Assembly (NCBI GenBank): GCA_003342815.1
Contig: PTEX01000314.1
Coordinates: 296,244-360,243 of the forward strand
From: Eudromia elegans
Taxonomy: Eukaryota; Chordata; Aves; Tinamiformes; Tinamidae
Direction: 5' to 3'
DNA length: 64,000 nucleotides
Position 1 is the first letter of the stretch. Each line of letters opens with the position of its first letter. The position numbers and the translations under genes are program-made. A model generated the notes under the pieces. It was not told the origin of the DNA, made no database searches, and saw nothing but the letters and a program-made list of their open reading frames with translations. Of this stretch, positions 1-13,556 are shown piece after piece.

Positions 1-3000
1 GCCAGAGAAATGTGGGAGATGTACCATTAAGTCCATTGTTCAACAAACAGCATATACAAGAAACTCAGAACTATGTGAGAGCCCTGTCAGAATGCCAAGA
101 CAATTTCCTCATGCTGACACAATTACTACTTTGCAGGTAAAGGAACTGAGCGGCTGCACTCATTTCCTAAGTAGTTATTTTATTGGAACTTACAAAGTGT
201 TTTTCAGGCTTTTTTGTCTCTAACAGAAAAGTGTGTGATGTTATTTAATGTGACAAGCCAGCTTTCCCATCATTTTAATTTCTTTTAAGGAGAGCTACCA
301 CACAAAGAAACACAATGCTACACAATAGCATGTCAAAGGGTCTAACTGAGGAGCGGAGAATTCTTTCAGAGCATGTCTAAGAGTGACATGCAATGCAGTT
401 TTCATCATTTATTTTAATTTCCCCCTCATTGCAAGGCTTCTAATAAAGTGACATTGTGTTTGATATTCACATCATTTTCCAATTACGGTTCTTCAAAAAT
501 TCTTGTGAATAGCTGAAGAATTTTTGGCCTTGCTTTCTTACAACTCACTTCTCTACATTAGCTTCTACTACCTCTTGGGATATTGAATTGAGAGACTTAG
601 TTCCAATCGCCCTTGCTCATGCATTTCTTCCTCTCCACATTCTCATTTAACAGAACTACATCTCCCTTATTTCAACTCACATTTTGCAACTTTTTTATTT
701 TGATCTGCTTTAGTGTAAATCTCCCAGCATATGAAAAAGATTAAAAGATATCCTTATAATTGCCACAGTTGTTCAGCACACATTCAGCAGCTGGAGAGTA
801 GTAGTATGTTTGGGGTGGGATACAAAGGCAAAAGAAAAAGAAGTAATCCATCTTTTATGCCTTTAAAAGATCCTGCTTGGATACCATTTCTGCAAATATT
901 TGTACACACTGGCAATTTTTGCAGAAGAAATATAATGTTGAACTCCCCTAAGACTGTTCTCTCAGGTCAGTTATCCAGATGGGGATATTTTTCCTCTATA
1001 TAGAGCAATGTGGAGTTTGTCAGCCAAGAGGCTGCCTAACCTGACACTGGAAATCAATCTCTGCAGATGAAGTGCTTATCAATCTAGCCCCCAAACCCTT
1101 ATCCTCCAAATTAGAACCATGCAAAAGTGGAAGAAAACAACAAAGCTCAGAGAAATTTGTGATTACAGGTGAGTTCTAGCAGTCATAATCATCAAACACA
1201 GTTTTTTGTGTAAGATAGACGTACTGCTAAAGTGAAGGCTTTCGTCCACCATGACATTACATCAGTGGAGCTTAAGTGACAGTTCCTGAACCACCAGGAA
1301 CTTAAAATACTTTAACATCAACAGAGAGATCAAAGGAGCAGAAAAAGACATTATCTTGTCAGAAAAAGGAAAGGCTTGAGCACCCTGTTCAGTGGGAAAG
1401 GAAGTCCCAGACTGCTATCCATCACAGTCTTGCAACCCATAGCCCTCTGAAGACAACCTGCAGTTATGCCTACCCAAACCCTGCTGACATTTAAAGCAGT
1501 AACACATAGGTAAACAAGAAAAGAAACTGGAGCTAAAACAGAAGGCAGAGTTTCTGCAGTCTCCATGCAGAATATGCTGACTTTCAACTACGTGGTCTTT
1601 CATTCTGTCCTTGAATAGGATCTCATTTTAAGGGGTCCTCCTCAATCCTCCTGCCCCATTCTTGAGATTATCTCAGTGCAGAAGTTATCTCCAATTTTTT
1701 TTTTTTTTTTTAATCATTTTCAGCTCCTTTGTTACTCTCAGGAAAGAAATTGCCTAATCCATAGGCCATGACCTAGCTCACATCTGAGCTGAGAGCTCAT
1801 GATATCTTCTTCCTTTCCCACACCAAAAGCTGAGTAAAGATGATCCTCAGCTCTGCAATAGAAAAGTTTTTTTTCAGGATGCTCCTGACTACAGAGCCCC
1901 CCACCATGCTTTATTTCTGCTGCACTGATCCAAGAATGTATAGGTTTCCTGCTCTTAAAATGCATTAATGTAGTAAAAGTCAAAATTATATAGACTGATA
2001 TTTGTGATTTACCGCCCAAGGCTAAATACAATAAGTAAAAAAATAAGAACATCCTGTGACTAATCAAACAATACAAGTCTATTAGGCAGAGCGTTGAACA
2101 TTTTAACTACAGAGAGGAGAAGAGCTATTGTATCCATTAGACCCAAAACAGAAGTGGCAGAGAAACATTTGCACTACCTTTTTTTTTTTTTTTTAATCAA
2201 ATAGGTCAACATGACTAATGACTGACTCTTGTAGCACTGTCATGTCTAATTACTAGCTGCACTTGGACATTATTGCCTAATATTAAAATCAGTAGAAACT
2301 CTTATTATATTCAGTTTATCATGATGTCATGTTTGGCTTCTTGTCCTTCTCATCTAAGTCTGCATGATTAACCTAGAGCAATATCATTCCCTGTTTCCAG
2401 ACGGAACTAGTATTTTCAGTCTCTTTCTAGGGGCTGATTTTAAGCAAAGCGCTCCAGGCAAGCAAAGCACTGCAGACATTTCAGTCTTTGCTATATGATT
2501 AGCTTTATTTCCAGAACCTCTTTTTTTCGTATCTCCCATCAGTATCTCATATATATATGCACAAGCATAATTCTAGCGACCAGCTGATAAAGCTGAATTT
2601 TAAAAGCTTTGGCCTGAAACGTGCTTTGACTAGCATTGACTGAAAGACTTAGAGGAACACTCAACTCTTAGCACACAGACTTTGCATTTCCAGTACCCAA
2701 GAAGAGTTACCAAGGCACAAGACCTTGGCCTTTCAAACCCATACAACAGCAAAGCCATGCTTTCCTGTTAGCCTCAACAAGCAAAAATGGCATGGGAAGC
2801 ATTTAAAAAAGAATAGTCTTAGCCATGATCCTGAAGAAGGATAGAGAACAGTCAAATCAGGGAAAAATCTGAGGTGGCAGATTAAACTGACATGTCTTTA
2901 AGACAACTCATCTGAGTTGTCAAAACCCAATGAAAAGATTCAACAACTTCTTAGATGCCAACTGAGGATCTTCATGCTCTTCTGAGGGTAACACAGAGTT

Positions 3001-4921
3001 CAAATGTCATATTAATAAAAAAAAATCAAAATCTTGTACCAATCTCCAGGTGAAGCACAAGGCAAAAACCAAGATCTTGTTTTCTCATGCCAACCTGCTT
3101 CAGTCAGATATACACAATGCATCTGTGGCAACGAGGTGGGGGTTGGGGATCGTCTCAGAGGCTGACACATGTTGGCTTCATATTGAAAGTGGGGTCCCTG
3201 TTGAGTTCCGAGGAAGTGGACTCATTTCCAAAAAGATAGATATAAAAAAGGGCTTTTTTTTACAGGCTCCTTGGTCCGTTGTCACTGCATAAGAGTTTCT
3301 TTCACCCTGATGAGACTGCTGAGGAGACAGGCCCCACATCCCTTCAGATCAGTCACTTCAACTCTACTTCTGTTGCGGTTGCAGTGCTACCACTTTGCTT
3401 CTACTCTAGGTACAAAAACCATGGCCCCACACTATAGAAGAAAGATACATTATTAATCACAGCAAGTGCTCCCATGAGGGCTAATGGCAGGAAATTGAAC
3501 CTAGCATTGATGCTTTCCATATAGAATGTATATTACTGAAAGAATCTTCCCTCCTGTTCAATTAAATAATATTTGGAGAAAGTACTGCTTTTAATAGCTA
3601 GAAAGGCAGCCATTTTGACCTCTTGATGATGCTGAATGACCACAAAAGCAACAGAAGAACAAATACAGTCATCTGGCACAGTAAGGCAGAAATGACTGCA
3701 TTTTACTAAGTGCTTGAAGTTCTCCCACAAACGCCTGCTTTCAGCTCCTTAGCTCCCCCATGCACCTCTCAGCCACCTTCTATTACAGTCCTATGTTGGA
3801 AAACCAACAGTTGCTATAGCAAAGGGAACCTAACTCAGGAGAAGAAATCATGTGCCCGTCTCTAGTATACACAAGGACTATTATTCCAGAGAAAGGCAGA
3901 TTCAAGTCCTGAGTCAAGCCCAGATGTGGGGAAAAAATCTCATACAAATGAAAATATTGTCTTTCCACCGTCCTTTATGTATAATACCAAGCCTAAATTT
4001 TAACTTACACAAAATTTAAAGGAGAATAACTTGCAAATGAACATACACGTAGTCTCCTATACTTTGAGATAATATGTACTCCTTAGTGTACGTGGCAAGA
4101 AGAGGGATAGTTACTTTTTCAATCATATTTGCATTATTTTTAAGTAGAATAAGCATATAAGATCATGCATGTCATGAGCAAGGAGCATTCTGTGCAAAGG
4201 AAATTCAAAAGTCTATTTGTATCTGGATGCATTTCTTTTAACTATTTCTTGCTTGCACAAGAAGTAGTAGGATCTACATATGCACTATAAACTGCATGGA
4301 ATGTAGAAATGATGTAGAAGAAAACAGAGAAGCAGAAGCAAAGAAAAACAGAAATTATTCAAAATATTTCTGTGTATGCAACTGGATAATATCAATTCTA
4401 ACATTTTAGGTTTTTGCTTAAAAAAAAAAATCCCCAAAATAGATAGCAGCAGTTTTCCCATTGTTTAAACTGTTTTCTGAAGTGAAGGACCTAGAGAAAA
4501 ACTGCAGTGTGATCGTGACAGAAAACCAAACATGAAGTTGGTAGCAGTTGGAAAGTTCAACAAACCAGTCAAGGGTTTCATCAGTAGAAAATTCAGATTG
4601 GACTAAATAATAAAAAGATGGCAGCTGTCAGTATTCAGCAGTAACACAGAGCTTCACAATTTTCCTGGGCCAACATGTGTAACAAAAAGCATTTATGACT
4701 CACCCACTGCTGTTTGCTGCCTTGATTCACTCTATCTTGTTGGCTGCTTACCTTCTACCCAACTCTGGAAGCATAAACTTTTTAATGTTAACACATACTG
4801 AAGAAGTTTCAAGAGTAAAAAACAATTTTTTGCTCTTTCCAGTGGGATATAATTTTCTTTAGATTTCTGACTGCAAGAGACTACCTAGGATGCTTGGTGG
4901 TAATGGTTCTTTTTTCTCAGA
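1..4921. other. Non-genic DNA; nothing recognised
   Basis: AT-rich with T runs at about 1695-1711 and 2178-2194. The short open frames here (62-112 codons) lack domain-like sequence or splice-supported partners. I see no mobile element that I can name. Confidence 0.6.
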
Positions 4922-5309
4922 TCAAGCAAGAGAGCTGGGCCTGTTTAGCCCAGAGAAGATCGAGAGGTGATCTTATCAACACGTAAAAATGCCTAAAGGG
5001 AGAGTGTTAAAGATGACAGGGCCAAACTCTTCTTGTTGGTGTCCAGCAATAGAACAAGGTGTAATGGGTGCAAATTGAAACACAGGAAGTTCCATTTCCA
5101 GGTAAGGAAGAACTTCTTTACTGTAAGGCTGACAGAGCCCTGGAACAGGCTGCCCAGAGAGGTTGTGGAGTCTCCTTCTCTGGAGATCTTCAAAACCCAC
5201 CTGGATGTGATCCTGTGCCACGTGCTGTAGGTGTCCCTGCTTGAGTAGGGGTGTTGGACTAGATGATCTCTAGAGGTCCCTTCCAACCTCAACCATTCTG
5301 TCATTCTGT
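4922..5309 (+). mobile_element. CR1 LINE, 3' fragment
   Basis: A 5'-truncated CR1 whose plus-strand translation shows the C-terminal tail of the CR1 ORF2 protein: LKHRKFHFQVRKNFF, then [19 protein letters not shown] and LCHVL followed by a stop. It ends in the CR1 3' signature TTGGACTAGATGATCTCTAG followed by CCATTCTGTCATTCTGT. There is no reverse-transcriptase core. It resembles the copies at 26.8, 28.0 and 42.8 kb more than those at 8.7, 21.0 and 38.3 kb. Confidence 0.93.
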
Positions 5310-8300
5310 AAACAGTTCTGCAATTACTTCAGACTACATCATTGGTGTTTTATAGCAGTTTCACTTAATCAGATTTCATTCAAGTGTATATTCTTGTTGC
5401 TGTTGGGAGCATTTGCTTAAGACCCCACTTTTGTAAGAATTCTCACAAAAGTGCAGTGCTCCTCAACTGGCTGCTTGCTCTCCTGAGATGGAAGAGTATC
5501 AAGAGCATCTTTTACATAAAGAATGCTGTTCCCAGTCCACCTGAAAGAGAAGTCCTAATTACTGAGTTGAATGTTGAAATGACAACAGGGGTCCATGTAG
5601 GCAAGTTACCAGAACGTGCTGGATGGTCAGGATATCACGATCTCATTTAAAGGAGTCCAAACGATGCCTGTTTTACTTTCTCACTTCAGTTTACAAGTAC
5701 TAGCTGTGTCCCATTCGCTGGTGACAGAGCATCCAGCCATAAGAAGCGGAGCCAGATCCCAAGATGGCACCAATTGTTTCATCCTCCCAAATCCATCTGA
5801 CTCTGACAAAGGCTAGGGCTCCATGGTCCCAGCAGGTCTTTACTGGTGTGGTCTATAGAGAAATGCTGCATCTCTGGGCAGACAGGGAATCGTCCCATGC
5901 AAACTTCTGTGTTTGGACCTTCCCCTTGGTAACCACAAGGAAAATTTGATCGGGTGGATGCTAGCTATGACACAGGAAGGAACTAGGGCATTAACAAATT
6001 TCTGGATCAGGAATCCTTCCAAAGCCAAAGCAACATAAAAACCATGAGCCTATCGTCTCAATCACAGGAGAACATACCAAAAAATACATCTTCTTCATGG
6101 CAAATTAATGTGATAGATTTACAACTCTTGGAATACAGCAGCAATATTGTCCTACACTGCTTATTGAAAAGCAGAGATGACTTAAAGCTCATAAGTTTGA
6201 AGGAAGAGCATAATATTCCCTGATATGTCTCTGGCTCTAATTGCCCTTCATTACCTCTGACCCACAGCCAACTGCATTAAGAGAAAAAGCACTCTCTGTC
6301 CTCCCACAATATTGCAGTGTCTCTTTTGCTTTATTCTTATTAGTTCCTCCTGCTAGACCAGCATATGAAACACCAAACAAGATCATAAAAAGCAGCAGTG
6401 CAGTTAAAGGTCACCGCTGCATGTGAATTCACTTTAAAAAATAATTAATTGAACAACAGCCTGACATTTACCCTGTAAAGGGATTTTTTTTGAAAATGTA
6501 CTTGCAGAAACCTGGTGCTCACAGGCTGCAATGTTTACTGTTGGAGGAGTGGAGGATCATTGTTATTCTAAAGCAAATAAAAGAAAATGGATGAAATTCA
6601 ATGCTAGGTAAAGGCAACAAACTCCTACAGAGAAGCCTTACATTTAATTCAATCAGCTCTGCTTCTTCTTTCCACTTTGTTTCATAGGACTGCTGCCTAG
6701 CATTAAAGCTGTACAAAGCTGTTCCAATGCAAAAAATAATTTCTAGTTGCATGTAACTTCTTTCCTCAGGGTTGAAATTTCACATTCATTTTCCTGCCAC
6801 AACAAGATTCTTAATGTTATTTGTAGGAAGGAGAGTTTGAGTAATAGTAATTCAGCATTTTCAGTGATAAACATAATAAAGATGTAAAAGAGATTAAATT
6901 GTACTCTTCTCTTTTTTGCTTCTTCCTTTTAACTGGTAGCTCAGCTGTAGATATATGTCCTTCTGCCTCACAGGTGGGCCTGATCATCACCAGCTGTGAT
7001 GGACCAGACATCTAATATGATTCTTTTTATGCAGTTGGCACTATGCATCCACAGACTATTGATTTACTGCAGTTTTAATCCCTGTAAAGAATAAGCAAGA
7101 GCCTCATTACTGATGACTTAAAATTCTACAGTTGCTAACTCAGAAACTTGTTCAACACCACATTCATTAAATGTTTTCTCTCACAGGGAAACTAAAACAT
7201 GAATTCTTATTGTGGGCTTGCATCAAACTCCATTCCATTTTCAAAGCCTCTTAAGTTCAAATGGACAGCATCAAGGCATCTCCTCTTTAACCAGCTTTTA
7301 GACTATGAAGGAATCTTCACTCCAGTCCCACAGCACCTTAATGTCTTTAATAACCTCTGGTATAGACAGCACAATGCTGTTCAGAAATCCATATGTATTC
7401 CCTCCTCTGAGCCCACCTTACACCCATACTTCCCAGCATCCCCAGAAGACTCTAAGAGGGTGGTCAGCTAGGATATCCTTCTAAAAAAAAAAAAAAAAAA
7501 AANAAAAAAAAAAAAAAAAAGTGAACAAGAGCAGACAAACAAGAAACCATGCCGACTGCCTTCCATGGACTGCATTTACCTCTAGGTGCCCAAGGTTCTT
7601 GTTCCTTACTATAAACTATGTTACCACGGCTGGGAGTGGACTTACTGCTCTATAGTTCCCAGGTTGCCTGCTAAAGCATCATCTATAAATGAAGATACAA
7701 GAAGGGATTTCAGCTTTTCAAGAAATTATCTCCTTATATGCAGTTATACCTATTTTAAATTCTGGCAATGGAAAATCCATTTCTGATGTCAGTATGTTCT
7801 ACTAGTCACAGCCAAATCAGGGATTCTCAACTCTACACCGATTGCAAACACGCTTGATTTCTCTTTATGTATTGTATGAGCTTGCCAAATCACTTGCTAT
7901 TTGTCAAGTAATATACATTTTAAAAAGAAATTCATATCTATAGCAACTGGCATAAAATGCGTATGTACAGGTAACACCTACATCTCAGAAATCACAAAAT
8001 ATAACTACCACTTTTGTTTAAATAATATACAATAGTTACAGTTTCTACCATATTTTCATTAGTACCTTTTGTATGATTTGTCACACAAATCACAACTACA
8101 GTCTGCTTTCTGAATATCAATACACATCACATCATACTGCATATTGTGTTGCAATATAAAGGTAGTCAGACGAGACTTTTAAACTGTGTCACTGGCATTA
8201 TGTGATTATCACTGAAAGCAAACAGAGGGAGCTGCTGTGACCAGACGGCCGCTGCAATCATATGAAACTGGAAAATTGACCTCATTACATTTCAATCTGA

Positions 8301-8696
8301 AATTAATGATATGATCTTTATCACAGTGTAATAGGCCAGACTTAAGAACCAGGCAGATTTGCAGTTTTATTGCAAATGCATTTGAATCAATTATTTTGGA
8401 AAAAAAAAAAAAATACAGTTAAGCTAGTGAAAAGCCTACAGCTGGTAGGTATAATACAGGTTCAGAAACGTGGCCAGGGGCCTCTTGTACAACCAGTCTC
8501 TGGATCTCAGCTTCTTGACCTGCTGATCAAAGCTATTTGTGTTTAAGCATTGTGCACATTGAAAAATCTGGGTGAGGTACCCAGTAGCTGGGACTAGGTC
8601 CTTCACAGATCATTTATTTCTAAAGCACAGTTGAGGCATGGACATACCTGCCAAATTTCTCAACATTTAGTATCAAGATTTTGCAATTTACCTCCT
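5310..8696. other. Non-genic DNA; poly(A) run only
   Basis: AT-rich DNA between two CR1 copies, with the A run at 7483-7520. No frame longer than about 90 codons and none that resembles a known protein. Confidence 0.6.
7483..7520 (+). repeat. 38-nt poly(A) run with one ambiguous base
   Basis: A run interrupted only by an N at 7503. No recognised element lies upstream. Confidence 0.93.
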
Positions 8697-9382
8697 GGAT
8701 AGCAGCTCCACAGAGACGGATGTGGGTGTCATGGTGGACAACAAGTTGACCATGAGGCAGCAGTGTGCCCTCGTGGCCAGGGAGGCCAATGGCATCCTGG
8801 GGTGCATTAAGCAGAGCATCTCCAGCAGGTCGAGGGAGGTGATTCTGCCCCTCTACTCAGCCCTGGTGAGGCCGCACCTCGAGTACTGTGTGCAGTTCTG
8901 GGCTCCCCAGTGCAGGAGGGACGTGGAGCTGCTGGAGAGAGTTCAGCGCAGGGCCACGAAGATGATTAGGGGTCTGGAACATCTGCCCTATGAGCAAAGG
9001 CTGAGGGAGCTGGAGCTGTTCAGCCTGGAGAAGGCTGAGATGCTTGATCAGTATCTGTAAGTACCTCAAGGGAGGGAGTGAGGAGGATGGTGCTGGCCTC
9101 TTTTCAGTGGTAGCCAGCAATAGGACTAGAGGAAACAGCCACAAACTAAAGCATCAAAAGTTCTACAGGAACCTGAGGAAAAATCCATGAACAGTGGGAG
9201 TGACAGAGCACAGAAACTGGTTGCCCAGAGAGGTGGTGGAGTCTCCTTCTCTGGAGATCTTCAAAACCCGCTTGGATGCCACCCTGTGCCACATGCTCTA
9301 GGGGACCCTGCGTGTGCAGCAGGGTTGGACTAGATGACCTCTAGAGATTCCTTCTAACCTTAAGCATTCTGTGATTCTGTGA
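8697..9382 (+). mobile_element. CR1 LINE, 3' fragment with C-terminal RT region
   Basis: Frame 8722-9060 reads the end of the CR1 reverse transcriptase ([58 protein letters not shown]). It is then lost to decay, and related sequence continues in other frames to [16 protein letters not shown]-like remnants. It ends in CATTCTGTGATTCTGTG, the CR1 3' tail. It is 5'-truncated before the FADD catalytic motif. Confidence 0.95.
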
Positions 9383-9689
9383 ATTCCTTTATTTACCCAC
9401 TTCATCAGGAGAGTTTATTTTATTTACAAATGTTGATCAAGTCAGGGCAAGTTAAGAACTTTGTTTCTTACTATGCGTTACTCATGCTGTCTTAGGTGCC
9501 AGCTGGCTCCACTTCAGCTCAGCAGAACACAATACAGTATTAGCATTCAGATATTTGACAGGACTGCAGAGACCTTTTACTTCAGAGATCCTCTGGACCC
9601 ATTGCAAGTAATTCTAACCTAACTGTAGTCAAACATCACGGGAAGTGACTTCTGCTTCTCTCTCCTCTTGAGTGGGGCAGGGAAGGGGA

Positions 9690-9996
9690 TCCAGTAGACA
9701 TAATCAATGTCGATTTTCAAAAACCTTGGGCAAGGCTCCATAGCAAAGGTTACTAAAGAGACAATGGTTCACTTCAGACTTGAAAAAAAATAAAAAAAAG
9801 CTCACTTATGGATTGAAAATAGATGAATAAATAAGGAAAGGTAGACTTTAATTGCCATTTTTCAAGACAGAGAAGAGTCAGAGAGGTCTCCTAGGAATCA
9901 GTGTTGAGACTGGATCTAATCAACATCTTTCATCAGTGACCTACAGATGAGAGTAAAAAGTAAAGCTCTCACATTTTTGCATGATACTGAGCTCTT

Positions 9997-10043
<47 letters not shown>

Positions 10044-10215
10044 TTTGCATGTCAATGGCAAGAGTTTCAGGACTTAAACAGACTTGAGGGAGCTTTGGGA
10101 ACAGTCAAGCTAATGAAATGGGAAAAATAGCTTACCCATTCCTGTGCAGTGTGGAACTTGGAAGAGGCAGTTACAAATCAGAAAAGGAATACTAGAGTCA
10201 ATATTGACAGATTTG
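9690..10215 (+). mobile_element. Old, decayed CR1 fragment with internal microsatellite
   Basis: Scattered similarity to the CR1 reverse-transcriptase core can be followed across several frames. There is VDIINVDFQKPWARLHSK-like sequence near 9695-9750, a QGSVLGPVLFN-like remnant near 9880-9925, and a FADDTKL-like remnant (acatttttgcatgatactgagctc) at about 9970-9993. A (TTTA)n run follows, then an LDRLE-like stretch near 10075-10105. Stops and shifts are many, so this is a much older CR1 than the copies nearby. Limits are approximate. Confidence 0.6.
9994..10046 (+). repeat. (TTTA)n microsatellite
   Basis: About 13 uninterrupted TTTA units, lying inside an old CR1 fragment. Confidence 0.97.
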
Positions 10216-13200
10216 AAATTACCTTTTTGGTACAGTATTTTATCCTTCAAATTTTAGGACAGAGACAGACACAGTGACTCATTATTAGAGAAAAAGGCAT
10301 GAATATACAGTGATTCCCTGGGCTTTAACAAGCTTTAAGCTTTATATTTTCTTGATTTACTGGAACATTTGAGAGTGTACCATAACGACACTCTTAAGAT
10401 CAATGCTGTTATTTATGAGTATCTGAAAAATATCCCCTAACCTCACTGCCTTTATATCACATGTTTTTAAACATTGGGAAATCCAGACTACAAGCAAAAA
10501 AAACCCTGCATGCTCAGCTTTTTGCAGCAAACTACCAAATCCTGTTAAAGCTTATTCAGCTGGTTTAGGTTGAGTCTGTCACAGGGAATGAACAAAGCTG
10601 AAGAAAGAGGTCATTTATGCCAGTTTACTAAATATAATCTAGGCAGTTTTCTAGTTGGAGAGATAATACCAGTCATAGTACAGTGCTCAAGTCATACATT
10701 GTATGTCTGGTGTTAATCTCAAAGCCAATACACAGGGGACCATAGTGAGATTTAAGTTCCAGGTACATGGTAAATTATACTCTGCTTAATAAGGCATGTC
10801 AATCTCAGACACTGGGTAGGTGCCTCTCTACAACTTCTATAATAGTGGTTAACTAAAAACTACTGCCTCAAATTTTGCTGTTTCAGAGCCTGTGAAGGTT
10901 GCAGTAATTTTCCCATTCTAGTTTGTGTGGGTTATCATATAACTTGCTACCAACCTCTGTTGGTAAGAAGATCTGACAGGAGGCTTGCAGAAATGCACAG
11001 GCATTGTATCTTGGGAATCATAGCTAAAATTATACACTAACTCTCTCAAAGCTTTTTTTAAAATTTGTTCCTCATTGCGTCACCTCTATGATACTGCCAA
11101 ACAAGATCTGGTTCACCAATTAACATATGGCATCACATAGTCTATTTTGGTTCCAATAAATTAACTATCTCTAGCACTCAAAAATACAGCTAAGTTGCTT
11201 CTCAGTTACCAGGCAAACTAGAAACAGGTACTGAAATACAAGCAAACTGGTAATGATATTTAATTCCAGAACCAGTAACTTTCTACCAAGACACAGTTTT
11301 CACTATATGTGAACTTTTATGACTTTTAACAAAAATGCTTGCATCATTCCAAAAACACACTTTTTAAAAATTATTTTTTCTAAGCTAATGAGCATTAATG
11401 ATTGGCTACAGAACATTTCAAATCCTTGCCACAGTGGTGCATTTGTATGGAAGTTCCTCCTTCTTTAAAGTTCAGATTACACAAACTCCTCCTTTATCCT
11501 GCAGCCAGGATATTTTCTGAGGAATTCGTTAGGAGATGAGCAAAGGAACAGGTCAAAACAGGCTGCTGACCCATGCCACTCTAGATAAATACAGTTGTAC
11601 ATGCTTCCATAGAAATTTAGGCAGAAAGCATTGGTTCATAACTTTCCACAGCTTTTGATCAAAAATCACAGCTTATTGATGTGGTTGTGCATTACGGCAT
11701 CTTGAACACTGGCTGCCTCAAAGTCTCACCAGAAAAAGGCTGAGCGGCAACTTAATTTTTCTGATGGAAATGTGGATTTTTTTGAAGATGGGAGGTGGAG
11801 AGGGAATGGCAAAAGAGCAGGAATTACCAGATCAAAAGATTTACGTCTGTGGTAACTGCCATTTCCATCCATTAGCCTTTTAGTCTTTTCACCATCTTAC
11901 TTCCTTGAGCTAGTTACCTCTAATTAACAACTGTCTTTTAGCAGCTTGTATTATAACATTCACACACACACCAGGCCTTTTGGGTCTGCTTCGCCATTTA
12001 CTTCTTAAAAAAATTTTAAACTCATGACTGATGCTAGCTTCTAATTTTCACCTTTCTCATGTCGAGGCAAGAGTTCCTGTTTGCCTGCCTTAGCGCCCTT
12101 GGATGTTTCTGGCTGAAGCCTCCAACCACGTTTTGTTGATTCTGCGGATTGCGGAGTTCTTCCACCGTTTAAGTGTTCAAACTACAACCTTTGCAAAACA
12201 TCTATCCATCGCATCACACCAGGGCAATAAGTCATTATGTATGCTTTTATTGGAACTTTGTCCACAGCGACTCCAAGCCTCACTTTCTGATCCTTATATT
12301 CACAAACACACAACATGCTTATTAAGATTCTGCATAAAAAAATAAAGCTAGAGATGGAGAAACATAAAACTTCAAGAAAACCTCTAAGAGCTAAAGGCAA
12401 AAGGTGCTACTGTAAGAAAGGAAACTTTAGAATAAACTTTCCTTAGCCTTGTCTGTATGCTCATACACACCCCAGCACTACTACTGACTTCAGGAGGATT
12501 GTTTTGTGTCATTTAAAATAAATAATCAGAACACATGATACATAATATCAGCTTTTGATAAGCTTAACAGTTTTGCATTGTAGTGTGGAAAATTCTGCCT
12601 AAATCTAATTTTAAATATTTAAATCTACTAAGTCTGCTCAGCAGTCTAAAGTTGTCTGATTCCTATCAAAATCAATGGGTGTCCACATACATCTTTTAGA
12701 AACACAGTCATTTGTCTTCCGAGCCTTACTCTCTTGTGTGCAAAATAGGAATTAAAGAGTTTCCTTTCCTTTAGAGAGGAGTTGATATTCATTAGCTTTT
12801 TAATAGAACTATACGTGAAACTAAAATCATTTTACTTACACCCATCACAGAGGTCAATAAGATCAATGACAAAATTATTCTTTAATCTCCAAGATGGAGT
12901 TGAATTTTTAAGCTAAAGGACACACTCTCTAGTCCATTACCCAGTACACTATATTTTACATTTTTGTCAATAAAAAGTAACATATAGTTTGAGTGTGAAA
13001 TTTTCTTCTGTGTGGAGGACCAACACAAAGCCCGTGCCTCACCAGTCTTCCAGAAGGGAATGGCACATCAATAGAACTGTTAGTGTTAATGGCTAAAAAA
13101 TGAGACATTCAGAGCCTATGTGTCAAATATGTAGGGTCAGATTCTTAATCCTAACTGACAGACTTGCCTAGCTGAAGAGGGCACACAGGGTAGAAGGCCA

Positions 13201-13550
13201 CCTTTGGCTGAGGCAGCCAAAGACAAATTCTCCCGAGCGAGATGGCAGAGTTGATAAAAAGCATGTTTACATAATAATCAGAAAGCTTACATAATAATCA
13301 GGACATAGCTGAAAGATGCACAACTTCTCATCACTTCTCCACCATCTCTTGTGCTTGCGTGCTGAAAGGGGATCCAAACCAATGCTAAACTCCTTCCGCA
13401 GAAAGAAACTAGAAGGCACTAATGTGACCTGTGTACACCAACAGCCATTTTCATAAACATGTATGTGCAATTGGCCTGTACAGATATCATCCATGTGTAT
13501 ATGGGCACAGAATCACTTCCAGCAGGCTGCATGGCATTGTTTAGAAGATA
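10216..13550. other. Non-genic DNA; nothing recognised
   Basis: AT-rich sequence between the old CR1 and the first solo LTR. It contains only a short tandem duplication at 13267-13301. The frames at 12103-12345 and 12182-12400 look like chance. Confidence 0.6.
13267..13301 (+). repeat. Two-copy tandem duplication, 20-bp period
   Basis: TTACATAATAATCAG occurs at 13267-13281 and again at 13287-13301, a local tandem duplication in non-genic DNA. Confidence 0.85.
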
Positions 13551-13556
13551 TTGTCT

